Assembly (NCBI RefSeq): GCF_004168035.1
Contig: NZ_SDPU01000020.1
Span: 486,999 to 550,998, forward strand
Source of the DNA: Nocardioides iriomotensis
GTDB taxonomy: Bacteria > Actinomycetota > Actinomycetes > Propionibacteriales > Nocardioidaceae
Reading direction: 5' to 3'
DNA length: 64,000 nt
Shown: piece after piece, positions 24,595 to 33,188 of the stretch
Layout of the letters: every line of letters begins with the position of its first letter
Position numbering within the stretch: position 1 is the first letter of the stretch
The notes under the pieces: generated by a model
What the model was told of the DNA's origin: nothing
What the model saw: the letters and a program-made list of their open reading frames with translations, nothing else
The model's database searches: none
Made by a program: the position numbers and the translations under genes

Positions 24595-25101
24595 TCAGAA
24601 GTCGAGCTCGACGGGGGAGGCGGGGTGGCCGTCGCGGACCAGCCGCTCGGTGAAGGCGGCCGCACCGGCGCGCAGCCGCAGCGGTCCGTCGGTGGGGATC
24701 GCGTGCAGCTCGGCCGGCGTCTGCCAGCGCACCTCGACGATGCCCTCGGCGGCCAGCGCGTCGTCGTCGAGCTCGCCGCGTGGCTCGAACGCCGGCACCC
24801 GGGCCAGGTAGAACCACTCCTCCTGGCCGTCCCACGGCTCCCCGATGTCGAACACGTGCGTCCGGTGCGCGACGCACGGGCCGATCTCCGCAGGCTCCAG
24901 GTCGAGCCCGACCTCCTCGCGCAGCTCCCGCCGTACGGCGTCCACGTGGGTCTCGCCGGGTTCGATGCCGCCGCCCGGCATGCCCCACACGCTGTCCCCG
25001 TCGGCGAGCATCCAGCGCATCGACAGCACCCGCTCGTCGGGGTCCACGAGGACGACGCGAACGGCAGGCCGGAGGCGGAGCGGCGCGGGCGGGCGGGTCA
25101 C
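24595..25101 (-). CDS. Nudix hydrolase
   Basis: A Nudix protein of about 168 residues with the box [20 protein letters not shown] followed by EVGL, then a strand [22 protein letters not shown] that resembles proteins acting on bulky nucleotide substrates. GTG at 25101 chosen; an in-frame GTG at 25110 would add three residues. It is divergent from clpP1 and shares the upstream region holding the ClgR-like box. Confidence 0.87.
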   Translation of the reverse strand: MTRPPAPLRLRPAVRVVLVDPDERVLSMRWMLADGDSVWGMPGGGIEPGETHVDAVRRELREEVGLDLEPAEIGPCVAHRTHVFDIGEPWDGQEEWFYLARVPAFEPRGELDDDALAAEGIVEVRWQTPAELHAIPTDGPLRLRAGAAAFTERLVRDGHPASPVELDF

Positions 25102-25125
25102 CCGCCGCACCCTACGTGGGCGCTC

Positions 25126-25145
25126 GTCCGCTGTTGGCGAACAAG
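25126..25145. promoter_or_regulatory. Candidate ClgR box upstream of clpP1P2
   Basis: On the minus strand the core reads CGCCAACAGCG (plus strand 25129-25139), fitting the published ClgR pattern CGC-Y-N-A-N-R-GCG, preceded by GTT. ClgR activates clpP1P2 in Streptomyces, Corynebacterium and mycobacteria. The box is about 50 bp before the clpP1 start. No clgR gene is in the window. Confidence 0.55.
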
Positions 25146-25193
25146 GCCGGATACCCCGTGGCTGGGCGGAGGGTTGCGGCTAGGGTCGGGTGC

Positions 25194-25823
25194 GTGACCG
25201 ACATCGAGACGACTCCGCAGATGAACGGGGCCGGACAGTCCTACGGGCTCGACGACCACATCTACCAGCGGCTCCTCAAGGAGCGCATCGTGTTCCTCGG
25301 CTCCGAGGTACGCGACCAGAACGCCAACGCGATCTGCGCGCAGATGCTGCTGCTCAACGCCGAGGACCCGAAGGCCGACATCTTCCTGTACATCAACAGC
25401 CCGGGTGGCTCGGTCGACGCCGGTATGGCGATCTACGACACCATGAACTACATCTCCAACGACGTGGCCACCGTGGGCATGGGCCTGGCCGCGTCGATGG
25501 GCCAGTTCCTGCTCTGCGCCGGCGCGAAGGGCAAGCGCTACGCCCTGCCGCACGCGCGGATCATGATGCACCAGCCCTCGGGCGGCATGGGCGGCTCGGC
25601 CTCCGACATCAAGATCCAGGCCCAGCAGTCGCTGCACATCAAGGCGGTGCTCTTCAAGCTGATCAGCGAGCACACCGGCCAGCCGCTCGAGCAGGTCGAG
25701 CAGGACGCCGACCGCGACCGCTGGTTCACCGCCGACCAGGCGCTGGAGTACGGCTTCATCGACAAGGTCGTCGCGAACGCCGGCCAGGTCGCCGACCAGG
25801 GCCGTCCGGCCCACGAGAACTGA
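25194..25823 (+). CDS. clpP1: ATP-dependent Clp protease proteolytic subunit 1
   Basis: A 209-residue ClpP serine protease subunit. The triad is Ser101 (GLAASMGQF), His126 ([10 protein letters not shown]) and Asp175 (ADRDRW). In actinobacteria ClpP1 and ClpP2 form a mixed double-heptamer that works with ClpX or ClpC. The N-terminal 25 residues are probably processed. GTG start at 25194; upstream there is no homology. clpP2 follows after 11 bp. Confidence 0.96.
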   Translation: MTDIETTPQMNGAGQSYGLDDHIYQRLLKERIVFLGSEVRDQNANAICAQMLLLNAEDPKADIFLYINSPGGSVDAGMAIYDTMNYISNDVATVGMGLAASMGQFLLCAGAKGKRYALPHARIMMHQPSGGMGGSASDIKIQAQQSLHIKAVLFKLISEHTGQPLEQVEQDADRDRWFTADQALEYGFIDKVVANAGQVADQGRPAHEN

Positions 25824-25834
25824 GGGGACGCGCG

Positions 25835-26503
25835 ATGACTGCGACCAACATCCCCGGCCTCACGGGCCGCGCCCCGGCGCACGCGAGTGCCGACATGAAC
25901 TACTACATCCCTCAGTGGGAGGAGCGGACGTCCTACGGCTTCCGCCGCATCGACCCCTACGCCAAGCTGTTCGAGGAGCGGATCATCTTCCTCGGCACGC
26001 CGATCAGCGACGACATCGCCAACGCGGTGATGGCCCAGCTGCTCTGCCTGCAGTCGATGGACCCCGACCGGGACATCAGCATCTACATCAACTCGCCCGG
26101 TGGCTCGTTCACCGCGATGACGGCGATCTACGACACGATGCGGTTCCTCAAGCCCGACGTCGAGACCGTCTGCCTGGGCCAGGCCGCCTCCGCGGCCGCC
26201 GTGCTCCTGGCCGCCGGCACGCCCGGCAAGCGCCGGGCGCTGCCCAACAGCCGGATCCTGATCCACCAGCCCTACACCGAGGGCACCTACGGCCAGAGCT
26301 CCGACATCGAGATCCAGGCCAACGAGATCCTGCGCATGCGCGAGCTGCTCGAGTCGATGCTCGCCGAGCACAGCGGCAAGACTCCGGAGGAGGTCAGCGC
26401 GGACATCGAGCGGGACAAGATCCTCACCGCGGCCGCCGCCGTCGAGTACGGCCTGATCGACACCGTGCTGGAGTCGCTGAAGGGCCAGCCGGCCCAGATC
26501 TGA
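25835..26503 (+). CDS. clpP2: ATP-dependent Clp protease proteolytic subunit 2
   Basis: A 222-residue ClpP paralogue with Ser119 ([11 protein letters not shown]), His144 ([11 protein letters not shown]) and a late Asp in [18 protein letters not shown]. It has the ClpP2-type leader ([21 protein letters not shown]). ATG at 25835 with GAGGGGA upstream. Co-transcribed with clpP1; the two subunits are expected to be needed together. Confidence 0.96.
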   Translation: MTATNIPGLTGRAPAHASADMNYYIPQWEERTSYGFRRIDPYAKLFEERIIFLGTPISDDIANAVMAQLLCLQSMDPDRDISIYINSPGGSFTAMTAIYDTMRFLKPDVETVCLGQAASAAAVLLAAGTPGKRRALPNSRILIHQPYTEGTYGQSSDIEIQANEILRMRELLESMLAEHSGKTPEEVSADIERDKILTAAAAVEYGLIDTVLESLKGQPAQI

Positions 26504-26705
26504 CCCGTCCGAGCCGGTCCGGACCGCGTCCCCCGCGGGCCGGACCGGGTCGGCCCGGCGACTCGCCGTGTCCTGTCCCATTTGGGGGCGCGACGGGGTA
26601 CCTTCGAGTTCGACGTACAAACGCAACCCAGCCGGTGGGGCGCAGTTCCGCCCCCGGCCCCGCGGCAAGGCCGCGGCCCGGCTCGAGTCGTGAGGAGTCT
26701 CACCT

Positions 26706-27989
<1,284 letters not shown>

Positions 27990-28059
27990 CGCGACTTCCG
28001 GCGCGAGCCGCGTCTTCAATCGCGTTGGCTCGGGGGCGTGCCGTGACTAGGCTCGCCGC

Positions 28060-29979
28060 GTGACGGACTCGAACCTCAGCCCCCTGACCCTGCCCGAGAG
28101 CGACGCGGAGGCGTGGGTCGCCGACCGGACCGACACCGAGCTCGCCCGCGCGGCCGAGCTGGTCGCCACCATCAAGGCCGGCGGCCACGAGGGCTCGGCG
28201 CTGGAGCTGTGGAACGACGTCAACATCGCGCTCGGCAACGCCTTCGCGGTCGCGTCGCTGATGTCGAACGTGCACCCCGACGAGGCCGTCCGCAACCGCG
28301 CCGAGGCGGCGGAGCAGGCCGCGTCGAAGCTGCTCACCGAGATCGGGCTCGACCGTGAGCTGTACGAGGTGCTCGACGCCGTCGACCCGCAGGGGCTCGA
28401 CGACGCCGGCCGCCGGGTACTCACCCTGACCCTGCGCGACTTCCGCCGCGCCGGTGTCGACCAGGACGACGACGTACGAGCGCGGCTCAAGGAGCTGTCG
28501 GAGCGGCAGACCGAGGTCGGTCAGGAGTTCTCCAAGAACATCCGCAACAGCGTCCTCACGATCAGCCTCGACCCGGGCCGGCTCGACGGGCTGCCGGCCG
28601 ACTACGTCGAGGCGCACGCACCCGGTGACGACGGTCAGGTGACGATCACGACGGAGTACCCCGACTACGTCCCGTTCATGACGTTCGCGACCGACCGCGA
28701 CGCCCGGGCCGCGCTGCTCCACGAGTTCCGCAACCGCGCCTGGCCCGAGAACGACGGCGTGCTCGAGGAGCTGCTCACCCTCCGCGCCGAGCAGGCCCGG
28801 CTGCTCGGCTACGCCGACTGGCCGTCGTACGACGCCGAGGTCAAGATGATCGGGAAGGGCTCGGCGATCCCGGAGTTCATCGACCGGATCGCCGACGCGG
28901 CCGAGGCGCCCGGCCGGCGTGACGTCGCGGTGCTGCTCGCCCGGCTCCAGCAGGACCACCCCGACGCCACCGCGGTCGACGGTCGCGACGGGTCGTTCTA
29001 CGCCGAGGTGATCCGGCGCGAGAACTTCGACGTCGACGCCCAGCTCGTCCGCACCTACTTCGACTTCCAGAAGGTCCGCGCCGGCCTGCTGGACGTGACC
29101 GGCCGGCTGTTCGGCATCGAGTACGTCCCGGTCGACGTGCCCGTCTGGCACGAGGACGTGGCGACGTACGACGTGCTCCGCGACGGCGAGCGGCTCGGCC
29201 GGATCCACCTCGACCTGCACCCGCGCCCGGGGAAGTACTCCCACGCCGCGCAGTTCGACCTCGTCCCGGGCATCCGCGGCCGGCAGCTGCCGCAGGGCGT
29301 GCTGGTCTGCAACTTCTCCAAGCAGCTCATGGAGCACGACCACGTGGTCACGCTGTTCCACGAGTTCGGCCACCTCGTCCACCACGTGCTCGCCGGCGGC
29401 CACGACTGGGCCCGGTTCAGCGGCGTGGCGACCGAGTGGGACTTCGTCGAGGCGCCCAGCCAGATGCTCGAGGAGTGGGCCTGGGACCACGACGTGCTGA
29501 AGACGTTCGCCACCGACGCGTCCGGCGCGCCGATCCCCGCCGAGCTGGTCGCCAAGATGCGCGCCGCCAACGAGTTCGGCAAGGGCTACTACGCCCGCAC
29601 CCAGATGTTCTACGCCGCGACGTCGTACTACCTGCACCAGCGGGTGCCCGCCGACCTCACCGCGCTGATGGTCGAGCTGCAGGCGAAGTACGACCTCTTC
29701 GGCTACGTCCCCGACACGCACTTCCACACGTCGTTCGGCCATCTGCACGGCTACGGCTCGGGCTACTACACGTACATGTGGAGCCTGGTCATCGCCAAGG
29801 ACCTGTTCTCGGCCTTCGACCCCGACGACATGTTCGACACCACCGTCGCGCACCGCTACCGCGACCGGATCCTCGCCGCCGGCGGCAGCAAGGACGCCGC
29901 CGACCTCGTCGCCGACTTCCTCGGCCGCCCCTACCACTTCGACGCCTTCGAGGCCTGGCTGCAGCGCCCTCCGGGCTGA
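28060..29979 (+). CDS. M3 family metallopeptidase (oligopeptidase)
   Basis: A 639-residue thimet-oligopeptidase-like zinc peptidase, cytoplasmic, degrading short peptides. The zinc motif is HEFGHLVHHVL with His434, Glu435 and His438, and the third ligand glutamate lies in WDFVEAPSQMLEEW as usual for M3. A glycine/tyrosine-rich FHTSFGHLHGYGSGYYTYMWS region near the C-terminus lines the active site. GTG start. It follows clpX by 70 bp and is the first gene of a segment that separates clpX from valS. Confidence 0.93.
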   Translation: MTDSNLSPLTLPESDAEAWVADRTDTELARAAELVATIKAGGHEGSALELWNDVNIALGNAFAVASLMSNVHPDEAVRNRAEAAEQAASKLLTEIGLDRELYEVLDAVDPQGLDDAGRRVLTLTLRDFRRAGVDQDDDVRARLKELSERQTEVGQEFSKNIRNSVLTISLDPGRLDGLPADYVEAHAPGDDGQVTITTEYPDYVPFMTFATDRDARAALLHEFRNRAWPENDGVLEELLTLRAEQARLLGYADWPSYDAEVKMIGKGSAIPEFIDRIADAAEAPGRRDVAVLLARLQQDHPDATAVDGRDGSFYAEVIRRENFDVDAQLVRTYFDFQKVRAGLLDVTGRLFGIEYVPVDVPVWHEDVATYDVLRDGERLGRIHLDLHPRPGKYSHAAQFDLVPGIRGRQLPQGVLVCNFSKQLMEHDHVVTLFHEFGHLVHHVLAGGHDWARFSGVATEWDFVEAPSQMLEEWAWDHDVLKTFATDASGAPIPAELVAKMRAANEFGKGYYARTQMFYAATSYYLHQRVPADLTALMVELQAKYDLFGYVPDTHFHTSFGHLHGYGSGYYTYMWSLVIAKDLFSAFDPDDMFDTTVAHRYRDRILAAGGSKDAADLVADFLGRPYHFDAFEAWLQRPPG

Positions 29980-29983
29980 CAAC

Positions 29984-30041
29984 CCCGATTCGTCCGCGAA
30001 ACTGCGGTCGTCCTACGCGGAGCGGTTGCGGACGAATCGGG
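29984..30041. repeat. 58-bp nested inverted repeat, copy A
   Basis: Perfect 14-bp outer arms CCCGATTCGTCCGC (29984-29997) and GCGGACGAATCGGG (30028-30041) around a 30-nt centre that can form a second small hairpin. It starts 4 bp after the M3 peptidase stop and covers the last nine codons of the DUF559 gene. Its centre matches copy D (inverted) at 22 of 30 positions and copy C at 20 of 30. Confidence 0.9.
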
Positions 30042-31017
30042 TCGGTACGCCGAACTGCCGGAGGTCGTCGATGATGCCCGACGGATCGAGGCGGAGCTCC
30101 ACGCTCGCGCATCGGAGGACGGCGCGTCCGGTCAGCACGACGGCACGCTCGCGGCGCATGTCGCGCCACCAGTGGTCACTGCGCATGTGGAACGACCCGT
30201 CGATCTCCAGCACGAGCACCCGCCCGTCGGGCAGCACCCACTCGCAGTCGAGGAAGCGCCACCGGCCGGTTGCGTCGCGACGCATGCGCTGACGCGTCGG
30301 GGCCTCGAGTCCCGCGTCCTCGCACCGTCGGGCGATGTCGATCTCGGCGAACGACTCGGCCCCTCCGGCGATGTCGCCGAGTGTCAGTGCGAACGTGCGC
30401 CCGTGGCGCAGCTTGCGGATCTGGTCGATGCCGAGCAGCAGCTCGTCAGGGGTCGCCAAGCCCTGCTGGACGGTGGCGGCCAGCAGACCGATGGCGCGGC
30501 GAAGATAGCGGTCGCGTTCGGCAGTGAGCAGCGCCGCGTGCGGGACCCGCAGACGCGGCAGAGCCGAGTCGCGCTCGATCCAGTCGCGGTAGTGCCGGCG
30601 GGTCTGCCTGAAGTGGAATCCCGGCAGCTTCGACACCTCGTCGCTCTTTGCGGTGATCACGTGGATCACCGGGTCGACCGTCCACCGCAGCCCGGCCACC
30701 TCGCACGCCGTGATGTGGCTGAGCGCGGACAGCGGACCGGCGTGGAGGACCCCGAGCCACATGCGCTGCGCGCGGGTCAGCGCGGCGTTCTGCAGAGCGA
30801 CGACCGTGGGGGCGGCCGCTGTCCACCGACCTGCCATCAGCTCGGCGTCGACCCGGTGGCGGGTCCAACCGCGATCGCGCAGCTGGGCGCGTGAGAGGAC
30901 GCCGAGCTGACGAGTGGCGGCGTCACGCAGCTCTGGGTACCGATTCGTCCGCCACAGCGCGGGGTCGCCAGGCGACGCGTCCGCGGACGAATCGGGGAGG
31001 CGTCGGGACGTGGGCAT
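30013..31017 (-). CDS. Orphan AbiEi-like winged-helix protein with DUF559 (Vsr/PD-(D/E)XK-like) domain
   Basis: About 334 residues. The N-terminal part (about 30-110) is an AbiEi-antitoxin-like winged helix (ATRQLGVLSRAQLRDRGWTR, then LSHITACEVAGLRW), and the C-terminal 90 residues are a DUF559 domain of the Vsr endonuclease fold, with catalytic-looking DCEWVLPDGRVLVLEIDGSF (Glu271, Asp273), a following His, and RRERAVVLTGRAVLRC. No AbiEii toxin gene is adjacent. The ATG at 31017 would place repeat copy B inside residues 8-26, and copy A encodes the tail TRFVRNRSA. A later start is possible. Function unknown; DNA cleavage or binding is inferred. Confidence 0.8.
   Translation of the reverse strand: MPTSRRLPDSSADASPGDPALWRTNRYPELRDAATRQLGVLSRAQLRDRGWTRHRVDAELMAGRWTAAAPTVVALQNAALTRAQRMWLGVLHAGPLSALSHITACEVAGLRWTVDPVIHVITAKSDEVSKLPGFHFRQTRRHYRDWIERDSALPRLRVPHAALLTAERDRYLRRAIGLLAATVQQGLATPDELLLGIDQIRKLRHGRTFALTLGDIAGGAESFAEIDIARRCEDAGLEAPTRQRMRRDATGRWRFLDCEWVLPDGRVLVLEIDGSFHMRSDHWWRDMRRERAVVLTGRAVLRCASVELRLDPSGIIDDLRQFGVPTRFVRNRSA
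30939..30996. repeat. 58-bp nested inverted repeat, copy B
   Basis: Same geometry (14+30+14) with one mismatch at the outermost left base: CCGATTCGTCCGC at 30940-30952 and GCGGACGAATCGGG at 30983-30996. The 30-nt centre has diverged from the other copies. It lies inside the predicted N-terminal coding region of the DUF559 gene. Confidence 0.85.
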
Positions 31018-31070
31018 GACGGCATCGTCCACCGACCGGCGCAGCGGCGTCGGCCGTCGTCCACAGGTGC

Positions 31071-31143
31071 GACCCGACCCCGATTCGTCCGCAGAACGGC
31101 GTGCGTTGCACGCGAAGCGATTGCGGACGAATCGGGTCGGGTC
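31071..31143. repeat. 58-bp nested inverted repeat, copy C, with extended arms
   Basis: Core 31079-31136 with perfect 14-bp arms. Here the pairing extends outwards (GACCCGACC on the left, TCGGGTC on the right, one bulged C), so the stem is about 21 bp. The centre contains GCGTGC-GTT-GCACGC, a perfect inner hairpin. It lies upstream of the DUF559 gene and touches the stop codon of the DUF6351 gene, where it could act as a terminator. Confidence 0.9.
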
Positions 31144-33031
31144 AGCGCGTCCAGACGCCGGGCGCGGTGAACTCCAGCCAGGTGCCGTCGGGCGGTGCCT
31201 GGTCCACACCCTTCCGGCCGTAGTCGCACACCCCGCCCGCGAACACCTCGCGCAGGCGGGCCCACTGGGCGTCCGTCGTCGTCGGGTACGTCGAGCGGGT
31301 CGGCGCGGTGGTGCGACAGGTGATCACGTTGCTCGCGACCGGGCCGCCGGCGACGATGCGCGGCGAGGCGTAGGACGGGTAGAGCCGGTTGCAGCGCGTG
31401 TCGCCGCGGTAGACCTGCCGCTCGCGGACCCGCTCCCCGTCGCGCGTCCAGCACGAGTCGACGAGGTGCGCCGGCCTGCTGCGCGCGACCCGGGCGTGCG
31501 CGGAGCCGGGGCGCGTGTCCCGGCGGACGTTGGCGATCCACTCGTCCATCGCGTCGAGCGCGTAGGTCATCACCGGCGCCTCGGAGTCGAAGAGGCCCCG
31601 CGCGTCGCTCTCGGTCAGCATCACCTGGTTGCCGGCGTCGCCGTTCGCCGCGACCAGCCGCGCCCGGGTGCTGAACGACTGGTAGCGCATGTGGATGTCG
31701 CCGCCGCTCTGCTGGTCGGTGTAGGCGCGGTAGTCGATCAGGGGTACGTCGCCCAGCCCGTTGCCGCCGTACAGCATGCGGCCGGTGGCGTACGCGTTGT
31801 GCCGCGCCACCGGGTCCGCCGTGGTCCGGCTCGCGGTCGGGTTCGCGTCGACGTCGAGCCCACCGACTCCGGCGTTGAGGTCGAGGAACTGGTCGGCGGT
31901 GATCGCGCCGTCGCGCCAGGCCTGCAGGCCGTACTGCACGCCGGTGTTGTCGCTCGGGATCCGCGCGAACCCGGTCGCCGGGTCGACGCCGTAGGTGTTG
32001 CGGCCGTGGTCCCAGACGGTGCCGCGGGCGCCGGTCGGGTTGGTCGCGGCGTCGTACCGCACCTCCGGCGGCACCGAGCCGTCGAACTCGGCGTCGGGGT
32101 CGAGCCGCTTCGCGCCGTCGCTCATCGACGCCAGCGCGTTGGGCACGCCGAAGCCCGCGACGGCCTGCTGCTGCGCGCTGGTGAACGACCCGGGGTGGGC
32201 GTCGAACCAGTTCTTCAGCACCCGGCTGTCGAACAGCATCTGCGACGTCCCGAACCCGACGTCCGGGAACGAGCAGCCCGCGATCACGCCGTCGAGCAGG
32301 CCGGGGTAGTTGTCGGCGATCTGGTGGCCCTGGTAGCTGCCGCCCGAGCAGCCCCAGCCGATCGTCCAGCGCGGCGCGCCGAAGTCCTGCTCGAAGACGT
32401 GCTTGGTCTGCGCCATCACCTCGGCGGCGAGCAGGTCGTCGCAGCTGTGGCCGAAGACGTTGAGCGAGCTCGACGCCACCGCGAACCCACGCTCCAGCAT
32501 CGAGGGGACCAGCACGCCGCCGGTGCCGGGACCCTGGCGGTACCAGCCGCCGCGGCAGCCGCCGCCGAACGTGTAGACGAGCCGCTCGTTCCAGCCGGGG
32601 GAGGGCGTCGTCGCGTCCGGCTCCACGCCGTCGCTCGGGTCGTCGAGCACGGCGATCTCGTAGATGCCGCGGTCGGCCGTGCCGGTCTGCACCCGCACGA
32701 TGAACGGCACCCGCTCGCCCCCGACGTCGGTCCAGGCCAGGTCGGCCGGCCGCGGCTTGTCGGCCGGCAGGGGAGTCCAGCCACCGCCGGTGGTGCGGTA
32801 GACGTAGTCCGTCTCCGTGGGTACGGCGCACTCCGGCCCGGTCGCCGGCGGGAGCATCGACCCGTCAGCGGTGCGGAACTCGGCCGACTCGCAGAAGAAC
32901 GGTGTCTCGCGCGGACCGGCGAAGCGGGGCGGCCCGTCGCTCGCCGCGCCCGACGCCGGCAGGGGCGGCACGAGCACGAGCGTGCCGAGGAGCAGGGTCA
33001 CGGAGAGCAGGGTCGAGCGGACGCCGCGCAT
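31142..33031 (-). CDS. Secreted DUF6351 family protein (alpha/beta-hydrolase-like)
   Basis: A 629-residue exported protein. Signal peptide at residues 1 to about 28 (MRGVRSTLLSVTLLLGTLVL, then PPLPASGAAS). The body resembles the DUF6351/tannase-like alpha/beta hydrolases, with the nucleophile-elbow-like GWGCSGGSYQGHQ and ample cysteines for disulfides (for example FGGGCRGGW, GHSCDD, DSCW, RCNRLYP). Probably an extracellular esterase; substrate unknown. The ATG at 33031 is followed at once by the signal peptide; the frame upstream is not homologous. It is bracketed by repeat copies C and D, and is probably accessory. Confidence 0.85.
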   Translation of the reverse strand: MRGVRSTLLSVTLLLGTLVLVPPLPASGAASDGPPRFAGPRETPFFCESAEFRTADGSMLPPATGPECAVPTETDYVYRTTGGGWTPLPADKPRPADLAWTDVGGERVPFIVRVQTGTADRGIYEIAVLDDPSDGVEPDATTPSPGWNERLVYTFGGGCRGGWYRQGPGTGGVLVPSMLERGFAVASSSLNVFGHSCDDLLAAEVMAQTKHVFEQDFGAPRWTIGWGCSGGSYQGHQIADNYPGLLDGVIAGCSFPDVGFGTSQMLFDSRVLKNWFDAHPGSFTSAQQQAVAGFGVPNALASMSDGAKRLDPDAEFDGSVPPEVRYDAATNPTGARGTVWDHGRNTYGVDPATGFARIPSDNTGVQYGLQAWRDGAITADQFLDLNAGVGGLDVDANPTASRTTADPVARHNAYATGRMLYGGNGLGDVPLIDYRAYTDQQSGGDIHMRYQSFSTRARLVAANGDAGNQVMLTESDARGLFDSEAPVMTYALDAMDEWIANVRRDTRPGSAHARVARSRPAHLVDSCWTRDGERVRERQVYRGDTRCNRLYPSYASPRIVAGGPVASNVITCRTTAPTRSTYPTTTDAQWARLREVFAGGVCDYGRKGVDQAPPDGTWLEFTAPGVWTR

Positions 33032-33122
33032 TGGAACCTCCCGAGAAGCGGTCCAGAAACCGGTTACATCGGGTCTATCGCATGCGTGACGACCGCCACA
33101 AGGCGCCGTCTCACGCGCCAAA

Positions 33123-33180
33123 CCCGATTCGTCCGCGATGCCTCCGCGTGAGACGGACGCAGTTTCACGGACGAATCGGG
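33123..33180. repeat. 58-bp nested inverted repeat, copy D
   Basis: CCCGATTCGTCCGC (33123-33136) and CGGACGAATCGGG (33168-33180), one mismatch in the inner end of the right arm. Its reverse complement matches copy A at 22 of 30 central positions, so it is the same element inverted. It lies between the DUF6351 start and the valS stop. Confidence 0.88.
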
Positions 33181-33188
33181 GTGGGGCC

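Noticed and set aside
30013-31017. Complete type IV toxin-antitoxin system (AbiEi/AbiEii)
   Set aside because: Only the AbiEi-like domain is present, fused to DUF559; no nucleotidyltransferase toxin gene lies beside either copy.
29984-33180. CRISPR-like array
   Set aside because: The repeats are palindromic, unevenly spaced by about 0.1 to 2 kb, occur in both orientations and have genes between them; no cas genes.
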